DNA from: an uncultured Chromatiaceae bacterium
GTDB lineage: Bacteria > Pseudomonadota > Gammaproteobacteria > Enterobacterales > Alteromonadaceae
Direction: 5' to 3'
Length of the DNA stretch: 16,768 nucleotides
NCBI GenBank assembly: GCA_946481195.1
Contig: CAMLNG010000023.1
Location: 1 to 16,768 of the forward strand
The notes beneath the pieces are model-generated. The model was not told the origin of the DNA. It saw nothing but the letters and a program-made list of their open reading frames with translations, and made no database searches. Of this stretch, positions 8,178 through 14,094 are shown in pieces. Every line of letters begins with the position of its first letter. The stretch's first letter is position 1. A program made the position numbers and the translations under genes.

Positions 8178-8192
8178 TGGCAGGTTTTTTGC
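8178..8192 (+). promoter_or_regulatory. Sigma-54 promoter of the triple flgO operon
   Basis: TGGCAGGTTTTTTGC has the -24 GG (8179-8180) and -12 GC (8191-8192) separated by exactly 10 bases, close to the RpoN consensus TGGCACG-N4-TTGC. Transcription would start near 8204, leaving a leader of about 36 bases before the first flgO-like gene. A 5-bp inverted repeat (AGTGC 8159-8163, GCACT 8172-8176) lies directly upstream. Confidence 0.8.
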
Positions 8193-8239
8193 TGAATCGA
8201 AGTCAACAGATCATCGATTGCAATATGTCCGGAGGGCCG

Positions 8240-8833
8240 ATGCGACATTCCAGCTTCATTCTGCTGGGCTGCAGCTTGTTTATAGCCGCATGCCAGCAAC
8301 AACCCGAGCGGCAGCAAACTGCCGCTGCGGTGCAGGAAGTGGCCGTAGGTCCGATCCTGATGTATACAGAGCGGCTGGCCGGCCGGCTGTTTGCCGGCGT
8401 GCAGCCACTGCCAAAAGGTGCGGTTGCTGTGGTCAGTTTTACTGAGTTACGCAGTTTGACACCAGATCCCTACAATCTGTCCCAGAATCTACTCGGTCTG
8501 CAGTTGCAGGAAAGCATGATTGCAGTGGCCAGTCAGCGCGGTTATCAGGTTAAAGAGCTGCGCACCGGTCAGGCTGTTGAAGTTTTTGCTGATCACGAAC
8601 GTCTGCTGACCCGCGATTTAACCGAGTTGGCGGCACAGCAGGCGGTGCGTTATGTCATTGTCGGGACGCTGAATCAGGCTGAACAATACACTACAGTGAA
8701 TGCCCGGATGGTCGATATACAAACCAATACTGTTGTCGCTGCGGCTTCGGATTTGATCCCCGCAGAGGTATTAGGTGCAACTGAGCAGGTGCAGTTGCGT
8801 CAGCAAAAATTGTATCGTCAGAGTGACTATTAA
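8240..8833 (+). CDS. FlgO-family outer-membrane lipoprotein, paralogue 1 (divergent)
   Basis: This 197-residue lipoprotein has a short signal with lipobox IAAC, lipidated Cys18. After a Gln/Ala-rich spacer, a FlgO domain runs from about residue 60 to the end. It shows the pattern shared with the two following genes: VVSF, LLGLQLQESM, a TRDLTEL block in place of the usual SRDxxEL, VIVGTL, NARMVD, VAAAS then IP. FlgO proteins are outer-membrane components of the Vibrio-type flagellar basal body, needed for stable flagella. This copy is the shortest and most divergent: the GDF-SRD motif is degraded to ADHERLLTRD. The start at 8240 has GGAGG 5 bases upstream and directly begins the signal; the open frame extends back to 8141 but overlaps the sigma-54 promoter. 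First gene of a three-gene operon. Confidence 0.82.
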   Translation: MRHSSFILLGCSLFIAACQQQPERQQTAAAVQEVAVGPILMYTERLAGRLFAGVQPLPKGAVAVVSFTELRSLTPDPYNLSQNLLGLQLQESMIAVASQRGYQVKELRTGQAVEVFADHERLLTRDLTELAAQQAVRYVIVGTLNQAEQYTTVNARMVDIQTNTVVAAASDLIPAEVLGATEQVQLRQQKLYRQSDY

Positions 8834-8860
8834 TTGCGCCAGAATAAGTTGGAACCAGCT

Positions 8861-9574
8861 ATGAAAAAAATTCACGGTCTTTTGCTGTTTTGTCTGAGCT
8901 TGTCCGGTTGTGCAACCTGGGAGCGCTATTCGCTGTTAACCGGCTCAGAGCCGGAGCCGGCCGAAGTGGAACTGGCTGCCCCTGAGCAACAAAAATCCAG
9001 ACCGCAGTATTTTGTCAGTCCGGCGCTTTACGACGGCGCCGCTTATCAGGCCACCCAGCAGGCCGCTCAGAAAATTCACCCGCAGTATCAGCCACAGGCA
9101 GCCGTCAATGTGAATCATTATGTGCAGAGTATGATGCACGATTTAGTCGCCAACCTGGATTTGGTGAACCCGCAGATGGTGATTGGCATGACCAGTTTTG
9201 TTTATTTGGATGGCCCTTATGACCAGACAGATTTACTCGGCAACCAGCTCTCAGAAAGTTTTATGCATGAAGTGCATCAGTTTGGTTTGGGCGTAGTTGA
9301 TTTTAAAACCACAGACTATATCCGGGTGACACCACAAGGTGATTTTGTTTTTAGCCGTGATTTTATGGAATTAAAAGAAGAACAGCCCATCGAGTTTGTG
9401 TTGGGAGGTACTTTGGTACGCCATCAGGGCGGCACCCTGATCAACGCCCGTTTAGTCTCGGTGGCCAGCAAAAAAGTGGCGGCAACTGCACAAGGTTTTA
9501 TTCCGCAGAATGTGGTTGATGCCTTGTATCAGTCCGGCGGCTCGGAAAAGCTGTTGCTGAAGCAAGGTGAATAA
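8861..9574 (+). CDS. flgO: FlgO-family outer-membrane lipoprotein, paralogue 2 (closest to canonical FlgO)
   Basis: This 237-residue lipoprotein has a textbook signal, MKKIHGLLLFCLSLSGC, lipidated Cys17. A variable linker (about 18-85) precedes the FlgO domain: IGMTSFVYLDG, LLGNQLSESFMHEV, GLGVVDFKTTDYIRVTPQGD, FVFSRDFMELKE, VLGGTLV, INARLVSV, VAATAQGFIP. These blocks fit recalled Vibrio FlgO better than those of either neighbour, so if one copy is the orthologue it is probably this one. FlgO localises to the outer membrane and, with FlgP and FlgT, contributes to periplasmic/outer-membrane flagellar rings. The ATG at 8861 is chosen for its signal and a TGGAA site about 6 bases upstream; it follows the previous stop by 27 bases. 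Confidence 0.87.
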   Translation: MKKIHGLLLFCLSLSGCATWERYSLLTGSEPEPAEVELAAPEQQKSRPQYFVSPALYDGAAYQATQQAAQKIHPQYQPQAAVNVNHYVQSMMHDLVANLDLVNPQMVIGMTSFVYLDGPYDQTDLLGNQLSESFMHEVHQFGLGVVDFKTTDYIRVTPQGDFVFSRDFMELKEEQPIEFVLGGTLVRHQGGTLINARLVSVASKKVAATAQGFIPQNVVDALYQSGGSEKLLLKQGE

Positions 9575-9575
9575 T

Positions 9576-10385
9576 ATGAACAAAACCTGGTTGGGTCTTT
9601 TCGTTCTGGGTTTAACTGGTTGTGCACAGCTGTGTGACTGTCAGAAAACTACCGCAGCGCAGAATAAAAGCGCAGCATCAGCGCCTGCAGCCGCACGGTC
9701 GGTTCCGGCTGAACCTGCGGTTGGCAGCGATGGTTATGTGCTGGAAGATCGTCCCATGGCAGAAGCTGAGCCTGTCGGCACTATTCAACGGCCATCACAG
9801 CTTGATTTAGTGGCGCAAGATCCAAATGCCCGGCCATTTTTGGCAACAGCGCCAGCTCCGGCCCGTTTGACCCGGAAAATGCTGCCGTCAGAGTTTCCGG
9901 TTGCGGTAGAAGGCCAGCCTTTACCCGCTTCGATGTATCCCAACTTATCGCACAGTAAAAAGCAGTTGTCAGATTATGCCAATCAGCTTGGCTTTAAACT
10001 GGCGGCATTTGAAGCGTTAAAAGGCGCCAAAGTGGGGGTTGCCAGTTTCGTCGAATTTGATGAAAGCCTGCAGCGCAGCAATGCATTGGGAAATCAGTTC
10101 GCCGAAGCGATGGCAACAACCTTGCCGCAGCACGGGGTTGAGGTGATTGATTTTAAACTGACGCGCAAAATTACTGTCAGTCGGGAAGGGGACTTTGCTT
10201 TGTCGCGTGACGTGCGGCAATTATCAGAAAAAGCCGGCATGGATTATATTCTGGTCGGAACATTAGTGACGACAAGGCGCGGTGTACAAATCAACAGCCG
10301 GATTGTGTCGGTGAAGGGGCAACAGGTTGTCGCTGCAGCCAGTACCTTGTTGCCGCATCTGGTGCTGCAGCAAATTCAGCCGTAA
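9576..10385 (+). CDS. FlgO-family outer-membrane lipoprotein, paralogue 3 (extended N-terminus)
   Basis: This 269-residue lipoprotein has signal MNKTWLGLFVLGLTGC, lipidated Cys16, followed by two more cysteines (C20, C22). A long Ala/Pro-rich linker (about 25-115) probably spans away from the membrane. The C-terminal FlgO domain reads VGVASFVEFDE, ALGNQFAEAM, VEVIDFKLTRKITVSREGDF, ALSRDVRQLSE, ILVGTLV, INSRIVSV, VVAAASTLLP. The stop of the previous gene and this ATG are one base apart, and AAGGTGA, which overlaps the end of the upstream gene, serves as ribosome binding site; coupling is likely. It ends in a strong hairpin terminator. It is clearly the same family as the two genes before it but not a recent duplicate, since identity is confined to short blocks. 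Confidence 0.85.
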   Translation: MNKTWLGLFVLGLTGCAQLCDCQKTTAAQNKSAASAPAAARSVPAEPAVGSDGYVLEDRPMAEAEPVGTIQRPSQLDLVAQDPNARPFLATAPAPARLTRKMLPSEFPVAVEGQPLPASMYPNLSHSKKQLSDYANQLGFKLAAFEALKGAKVGVASFVEFDESLQRSNALGNQFAEAMATTLPQHGVEVIDFKLTRKITVSREGDFALSRDVRQLSEKAGMDYILVGTLVTTRRGVQINSRIVSVKGQQVVAAASTLLPHLVLQQIQP

Positions 10386-10417
10386 ATAATGGCCGCTTGT
10401 AAGGCGGCCATTATTTA
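10383..10417 (+). terminator. Terminator of the flgO operon, possibly bidirectional
   Basis: A perfect 14-bp stem (10383-10396 with 10404-10417) has a GC core GGCCGC and AT-rich outer arms, with a 7-base loop. It includes the TAA stop of the third flgO-like gene. The AT-rich arms on both sides mean it could also stop transcripts arriving from flgT on the other strand. Confidence 0.75.
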
Positions 10418-10437
10418 ATCTGTTGATTTTCTGATGA

Positions 10438-10466
10438 TTCACAGGCTGCTAGCCATCTGATAGACT
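10438..10466 (+). promoter_or_regulatory. Putative sigma-70 promoter of tRNA-Arg
   Basis: TTCACA (-35, 10438-10443) and TAGACT (-10, 10461-10466) are spaced by 17 bases. The -10 is followed by a GC-rich CTGCCCG discriminator, as in stringently controlled stable-RNA promoters. The start would fall about 4 bases before the mature tRNA. Confidence 0.5.
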
Positions 10467-10476
10467 CTGCCCGTCT

Positions 10477-10552
10477 TGCCCTGTAGTTAAACTGGATATA
10501 ACGGGTGCCTCCTAAGCGCCAGTCGTGAGTTCGAGTCTCGCCAGGGCAGCCA
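10477..10552 (+). tRNA. tRNA-Arg (anticodon CCU)
   Basis: This 76-base gene folds as a complete cloverleaf. The acceptor stem is TGCCCTG/CAGGGCA, with discriminator G and encoded CCA (10550-10552). The D stem is GTTA/TAAC with GG in the loop. The anticodon stem is GGTGC/GCGCC with loop CTCCTAA, placing CCT at 10511-10513. The T arm contains GTTCGAGTC. The D-arm sequence TAGTTAAAcTGGATATAACG is almost identical to E. coli tRNA-Arg(CCU), which reads the rare AGG codon. The gene lies between the flgO operon terminator and the 3' end of flgT, only 7 bases from the latter. No Rho-independent terminator is visible downstream, so its 3' precursor probably runs antisense into flgT. Confidence 0.96.
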
Positions 10553-10559
10553 GTTCCAT

Positions 10560-11756
10560 TCAGTCTTCCGTCGCATCCACAGTATCGCCAAATTCATCGA
10601 CCGGTTGCCGGGTTGGCATTGCCAAATCGCCCGCCTGAATGTTTGCTAATAACTGCGAACCAACACTTTCAGCCCAGGCTGCTTCGCTGCTGAGCTGTGT
10701 GATGCGGACAGTCAGCTCAGTGACCGCCAATAATGGTTGGATCCGGCCGAAACTGTCAGGGACTTCACGGCGATGAACCAGTTTAAAGGTGTCGCCGACC
10801 TGAGCGCCGTGTGCTTTGCCAATACTGAGTAAAACCTGGTTCTCTTTCACTTGCGTGACTTCTGCCTGCAGCGGTTCACAGCGGATGGCTTCTTCAACAT
10901 CCATTGCCGCGGCATTTAAGATACGCTCCGCAGCTTGGCCATAGGTTGTTTCCCAAAAACGGTGGTAACTCGGGTCCATTTCCGTTGATTTGCGGAAAGT
11001 CCAGACCGATGTGGTCTGATACTTCTGACTGAACACAGTTCTTTCTTCTGCTAAATCAAAAACCTGTACTTGCAGGTGGTAGTAGCGGTCCCGGTCAGCG
11101 TCGGTCCAGAATGTCCAGTTAGTGCCGGTGCTGCCGCCCAGGGACACGTCGTCGATGCTGGCAGTTAAAATATAGCGGGCGCCGAGTTGTTGCTGCAGCG
11201 CTTTACGTTCCAGGTAGCTAAGTGTCTTGACATCGATAGGATTGTTATAATCAGCTGGCCAGCTGCTATGGCCTACTTCTTCCAGTTTACTGCTGAATAC
11301 TTTGCCGCTGACTTTGCCGATATTAAACAGGTCGCCAACGATGGCCTGCTCCGGATTGGCCAGCCGAAATGGTGTGATCAATAATTTTTTCCGATAGGCC
11401 AGAGTAGGACAGATTGCTTCAGCCGGTTCGATGTCGGCTCGAATTGTGACTTCAAAATATCCATCCCGGGTGGCTTCAGTGACCAGCTGAACGTTTTGTA
11501 CTTCGCCACTGCTTTCAACCTGCAAACTTTCCTGCGTCAATAATCCGTCGGTGACTTGCTGTACGCTGCGGACGCTGACGCCGGCAAACAGCAACGCGCG
11601 TTTTACCGCATCTTCCGTTGCCTGGGCTCTGGCCGTCGCTTCGTCGCCTTGTCGGATCGGTGCCCGGCCTGTGGTTTCATACCATTGGGCATTTGCCGGC
11701 AGCTGATATAAGCCGAGCAAAGCGGGTAGCAATAGTTTGACAGGGGTTGACATCAT
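10560..11756 (-). CDS. flgT: Flagellar H-ring protein FlgT
   Basis: This 398-residue periplasmic protein has a Sec signal ending at ANA (21-23) and a mature start of QWYETTG. FlgT is the main component of the H ring that surrounds the LP ring of Vibrio-type motors and helps assemble the MotX/MotY T ring. Visible here are the N-terminal domain (GRAPIRQGDEATARAQATEDAVKRALLFAG, then a VQLVTEATRDGYFEVTIRADI strand region), a middle domain (KKLLITPFRLANPEQAIVGDLFNI, LGARYILTASIDDVSLG, YYHLQVQVFDLAEERTVFSQKY) and a small C-terminal beta domain (AEVTQVKENQVLLSIGKAHGAQVGDTFKLVHRRE). These match recalled Vibrio FlgT in order. Start 11756 has GGAG 4 bases upstream; the adjacent ATG at 11753 is equally possible. 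It diverges from flgP and converges on the tRNA gene. Confidence 0.92.
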   Translation of the reverse strand: MMSTPVKLLLPALLGLYQLPANAQWYETTGRAPIRQGDEATARAQATEDAVKRALLFAGVSVRSVQQVTDGLLTQESLQVESSGEVQNVQLVTEATRDGYFEVTIRADIEPAEAICPTLAYRKKLLITPFRLANPEQAIVGDLFNIGKVSGKVFSSKLEEVGHSSWPADYNNPIDVKTLSYLERKALQQQLGARYILTASIDDVSLGGSTGTNWTFWTDADRDRYYHLQVQVFDLAEERTVFSQKYQTTSVWTFRKSTEMDPSYHRFWETTYGQAAERILNAAAMDVEEAIRCEPLQAEVTQVKENQVLLSIGKAHGAQVGDTFKLVHRREVPDSFGRIQPLLAVTELTVRITQLSSEAAWAESVGSQLLANIQAGDLAMPTRQPVDEFGDTVDATED

Positions 11757-11789
11757 CAGGCTCCGGAATTCTTTCGTCCACCTGACTAA

Positions 11790-11804
11790 GCAAAGACTGT
11801 GCCT
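11790..11804 (-). promoter_or_regulatory. Sigma-54 promoter of flgT
   Basis: On the minus strand AGGCACAGTCTTTGC has GG (11803-11802) and GC (11791-11790) separated by 10 bases, with GGCAC and TTGC both matching the RpoN consensus. Transcription would start near 11778, about 22 bases before the flgT ATG. Confidence 0.78.
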
Positions 11805-11836
11805 TGATGCTAAAAAACTGGAGCGGGCTGTTGTGT

Positions 11837-11852
11837 TGGCGCGAATTCTGCA
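11837..11852 (+). promoter_or_regulatory. Sigma-54 promoter of flgP
   Basis: TGGCGCGAATTCTGCA has GG (11838-11839) and GC (11850-11851) with the required 10-base spacing; the -12 element is CTGCA instead of TTGCA. The start would fall near 11863, leaving a leader of about 57 bases. It faces away from the flgT promoter, with 32 bases between the two core elements. Confidence 0.75.
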
Positions 11853-11919
11853 AAGGTTCAGCAAAGAACCAATCCCAACCGTTGCAATTTGCCGGTGGTA
11901 CAGATACTGGAGAATTCCG

Positions 11920-12372
11920 ATGCGCGCAGCCGTTGTCCTTTTGTCGGTTAGTTTAATTTCAGGCTGTAGTATGTTCTACGACCGTGAAGTCCAATGGGAA
12001 ACGGTGCCGCCCAAAACATTTCCGGTGCTGAAAGCCGTAGGATATGCACCGCTGGCTGAGCAAAAAGCAGACAGCGCCGAACAACGGATGTTAATGGCAA
12101 TGAAAGCTTCAAAACTTGAAGCCTATAAAGAGCTGGCGGAACAAGTGTATGGCCAAAAAGTCGACTACAAAGTCACAATGCAACAGGCTGTCGTTGGCAA
12201 CGATAAATTAAAAGGGTCCATTCAGGGCGTCATCAAGGGCGCGAGAGTCGTAAAGACCTATCCGGTTGGCGAATTCTATGCGACTGAAATGGAACTGGAT
12301 TTTAAGCAGGTTTATGAAATCTATCAGAATTCAGCGCCAGTACGCCGTATAAAATCTGTTAAATACTATTGA
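11920..12372 (+). CDS. flgP: Flagellar outer-membrane lipoprotein FlgP
   Basis: This 150-residue lipoprotein has signal MRAAVVLLSVSLISGC, lipidated Cys16. A single LPP20/FlgP domain follows: VLKAVGYAPLAEQ, QRMLMAMKASKLEAYKELAEQVYGQKVD, then GSIQGVIKGARVVKTYPVGEFYATEMELDFKQVYEIY. In Vibrio and Campylobacter FlgP builds the large outer-membrane-associated disk of the flagellar basal body and is needed for normal motility. The start at 11920 has GGAG 7 bases upstream and begins the signal; the frame is open back to 11737 but that would run through the promoter. In Vibrio flgP usually follows flgO directly; here flgP is alone on its transcript. It converges with flgN, whose 3' end is 81 bases away. 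Confidence 0.92.
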   Translation: MRAAVVLLSVSLISGCSMFYDREVQWETVPPKTFPVLKAVGYAPLAEQKADSAEQRMLMAMKASKLEAYKELAEQVYGQKVDYKVTMQQAVVGNDKLKGSIQGVIKGARVVKTYPVGEFYATEMELDFKQVYEIYQNSAPVRRIKSVKYY

Positions 12373-12448
12373 TGCGGTGATTTTAAGTGATTGAAGCATC
12401 AGAGCAGAAGCGGAAAAGGTGCAGCTTTTAGATTGCTGTCAAAACGTC

Positions 12449-12469
12449 AGGGATCAGGCCTTGATCCCT
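12449..12469 (-). terminator. Terminator of the flgM-flgN transcript
   Basis: AGGGATCA (12449-12456) pairs with TGATCCCT (12462-12469) around a 5-base loop. On the minus strand the hairpin is followed after four bases by TTTT. It contains the flgN stop codon (12456-12454). On the plus strand it is followed by TTT and might also catch flgP transcripts. Confidence 0.6.
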
Positions 12470-12885
12470 TTGCCAACAGAATCCAGTGCTGGCTTACCTT
12501 TGGCATTATAGGTCAACCCGGATTTACCCCGTTGTTGCAACAGTTCATGTTTAAATCGTTCAATAATTAACTGGCTTTGCTCCAGCGTGACTCTGTTGAT
12601 TTCATTTTGCTGTTTGCACTGCTGCAGAACATCATCGATTTTTGCAACTAGCTTGCGGAAGTCTGGCTCGGATTTGTAATGTGGCAATTGCGGATGACTG
12701 GCGATTTGCTGATCCAGCTGCTGAATTTTTTCCAGCTGCTTGAGTTTGTCTGAAGAGTTAGTTTCGAGATCGGTAATATTACGCTGACTGATGGCATTCA
12801 GTTCTTGTTTTAAAAGCAACAAAAGCACTCCGAGGTGCTCTTGTTGTTGTGTCAGCAGGAAGAGGACTGGGGGCAGGCTGGTCAT
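12454..12885 (-). CDS. flgN: Flagellar export chaperone FlgN
   Basis: This 143-residue, mostly helical, Gln/Leu-rich cytoplasmic protein is of the usual FlgN length. FlgN binds the hook-junction proteins FlgK and FlgL and delivers them to the flagellar export gate. The long coiled-coil helices (about 1-60 and 75-118) and the C-terminal tail GLTYNAKGKP (123-132), also seen in other FlgN proteins, support the call, as does its position directly behind flgM. Its ATG overlaps the flgM TGA stop as ATGA, and there is no convincing ribosome binding site, so it is probably translated by coupling. Overall sequence conservation in this family is low, so the evidence is mainly tail motif plus synteny. 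Confidence 0.87.
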   Translation of the reverse strand: MTSLPPVLFLLTQQQEHLGVLLLLLKQELNAISQRNITDLETNSSDKLKQLEKIQQLDQQIASHPQLPHYKSEPDFRKLVAKIDDVLQQCKQQNEINRVTLEQSQLIIERFKHELLQQRGKSGLTYNAKGKPALDSVGKGIKA

Positions 12886-13208
12886 TTTTTACCGAATAAC
12901 TCGCCTTCAAACTGCACAATACGCCGGGCCAGTTGCTCCACATTCACTTTGTATTTGCCTTCGGAAATAGCCTGTTTGATTTCATCGACTTTTCTTTGAT
13001 CAATGCCTGAGCTGCTGGAAGCTTTTTCCTGCGCCTTTGTGAACTGCTGTGCCTGACTGGTCAGTGACACAGAGTCCTGCCGCATTGCCGGCTGGGTAAT
13101 TGCAGCTTGTTGCTGTGCAACCTGCTGTTGTTTTTGAATATTTTGGTCAACCTTGTCGGTTTTAACCGCAGTGGTTGCTGGAACTGTTTGATTTACATTT
13201 ATTGCCAT
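12882..13208 (-). CDS. flgM: Anti-sigma-28 factor FlgM
   Basis: This 108-residue cytoplasmic and exported protein holds sigma-28 (FliA) inactive until the hook is complete and FlgM is secreted through the flagellar export apparatus. The N-terminal half is polar, Gln-rich and probably unstructured, as expected for an export substrate. The C-terminal FliA-binding part reads DSVSLTSQAQ (45-54), then DQRKVDEIKQAISEGKYKVNVEQLARRIVQFEGELFG (70-106), the standard FlgM motif. GGGGTG lies 6 bases before the ATG. A sigma-28 promoter sits upstream, giving the autoregulatory loop known from enteric bacteria. It overlaps flgN by 4 bases; flgA lies 75 bases upstream on the same strand and may contribute readthrough transcripts. 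Confidence 0.93.
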   Translation of the reverse strand: MAINVNQTVPATTAVKTDKVDQNIQKQQQVAQQQAAITQPAMRQDSVSLTSQAQQFTKAQEKASSSSGIDQRKVDEIKQAISEGKYKVNVEQLARRIVQFEGELFGKK

Positions 13209-13249
13209 TTTGACACCCCACAGACCTGTTGGCCTCTTCCTTGACCATT

Positions 13250-13276
13250 TTAACGGCAGCTCTCGCTGGAACTTTA
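13250..13276 (-). promoter_or_regulatory. Sigma-28 (FliA) promoter of flgMN
   Basis: On the minus strand TAAAGTTC (13276-13269), an 11-base spacer, and GCCGTTAA (13257-13250) match the FliA consensus TAAAGTTT-N11-GCCGATAA at 14 of 16 positions with exact spacing. It lies entirely between the flgA stop and the flgM ATG; initiation would be near 13243. Confidence 0.88.
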
Positions 13277-13283
13277 GAAAAAT

Positions 13284-13982
13284 TTACAGATTTATCGCGA
13301 CTTTTTTTACCGCTGTGACATTCGCCTGAACCTTACGTCCTGAATTCAGGTTTTGTACTTCAATGTTATCGCCTAAACTGCCGTCAGCCAAAGCTTTACC
13401 GCTGGTCGCAACTATCAGAGTACCAGAGATCCCCTCAATTGTAACCATATCGCCTTTACAAACAAGACAAAGATCCCGTAGCGTCAGGATTTGCCCGGGA
13501 ATTAATGCCCGTTTTGTTCGGGCACCTTCCACTAATTCCGGACTGGATATTGTGGCACCCCGGCTAAACATTTGATCGCGGCTTTCAACTTGCACCATTT
13601 CTTCGTTTAATACCGAACCAGGGGCAAGCTGACGCGTGACCACGACGACGTCGACCAACTGACTGGCTTTGGCACTCAAATAAAGTTGCCAGCCACTGGA
13701 GTCGCCACAAAGCACCTTGATGCTGTTCTGACTTTGGATTTTTGGATTCACCAAGCTAAATTGTAAATCCATGCCACATTCGCGGGCTTTAGTTCTCTCA
13801 TCAAGCGGATGAACCAAAATCTGCGTCTGGCCAGTTGTTATTTGCTGTTGCAGCCATTGTTGTGCAGCATTAGTTAAATCAGCCGCACTATAGATATTTG
13901 CACTGGCGTGAAAGGAAAGCGACGGCAACAGAAGTGCCAGATATCTCAGTCCTTTAAAATTAAAATTGTCGTACATTTTCAT
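13284..13982 (-). CDS. flgA: Flagellar P-ring assembly chaperone FlgA
   Basis: This 232-residue periplasmic protein has a Sec signal (hydrophobic LRYLALLLPSLSF, likely cleavage after ASA at residue 28). FlgA helps FlgI polymerise into the P ring. The mature protein contains an N-terminal domain (residues about 30-100) and the SAF-type C-terminal region: VVVVTRQLAPGSVLNEEMVQVE, RTKRALIPGQILTLRDL, then GDMVTIEGISGTLIVATSGKALADGSLGDNIEVQNLNSGRKVQANV, all typical of FlgA. Two possible starts, ATG 13982 and ATG 13976, differ by two codons; neither has a good Shine-Dalgarno, so the choice is uncertain. It diverges from cheV, and the shared 135-base region carries a candidate sigma-54 promoter for flgA. 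Confidence 0.92.
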   Translation of the reverse strand: MKMYDNFNFKGLRYLALLLPSLSFHASANIYSAADLTNAAQQWLQQQITTGQTQILVHPLDERTKARECGMDLQFSLVNPKIQSQNSIKVLCGDSSGWQLYLSAKASQLVDVVVVTRQLAPGSVLNEEMVQVESRDQMFSRGATISSPELVEGARTKRALIPGQILTLRDLCLVCKGDMVTIEGISGTLIVATSGKALADGSLGDNIEVQNLNSGRKVQANVTAVKKVAINL

Positions 13983-14078
13983 ATGGTTTCGGCTATGCTT
14001 TATCGGCAAAGGGGAATAACATACAGCTCTTTGTATTTTCAGTAATTTGCTGCAGATATTCTGACTGAAATATGTGTC

Positions 14079-14094
14079 TGCAAGAATCGAACCG
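14079..14094 (-). promoter_or_regulatory. Candidate sigma-54 promoter of flgA
   Basis: On the minus strand CGGTTCGATTCTTGCA has GG (14093-14092) and GC (14081-14080) 10 bases apart and a perfect TTGCA at -12, but TTC replaces the usual CAC after GG. The start would be near 14068, giving an 86-base leader. It is weaker than the other four sigma-54 sites in this window. Confidence 0.5.

Larger units (their letters stand above)
11764..11919. repeat. 9-bp inverted repeat in the two divergent leaders
   Basis: CGGAATTCT (11764-11772) and AGAATTCCG (11911-11919) are exact reverse complements. Each lies at the ribosome binding site of the gene it precedes: in the flgP leader it abuts the ATG, in the flgT leader it overlaps the start of GGAG. 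Both mRNAs therefore carry AGAATTCCG at their translation start. A third GAATTC sits in the flgP promoter (11843-11848). Confidence 0.5.

Noticed and set aside
10477..10552. tRNA-Arg as an integration site of a genomic island
   Set aside because: Genes on both sides are ordinary flagellar genes, no integrase is present, and no repeat of the tRNA 3' end was seen elsewhere in the window.
13984..13999. GG-N10-GC match on the plus strand as a sigma-54 promoter for cheV
   Set aside because: Only the dinucleotides fit; the flanking -24 and -12 bases are poor and the site overlaps the start of flgA.
13983..14030. GCCGATAA on the minus strand upstream of flgA as a sigma-28 -10 element
   Set aside because: The octamer is perfect, but no TAAAG-type -35 lies 11 bases upstream, so the promoter is incomplete.
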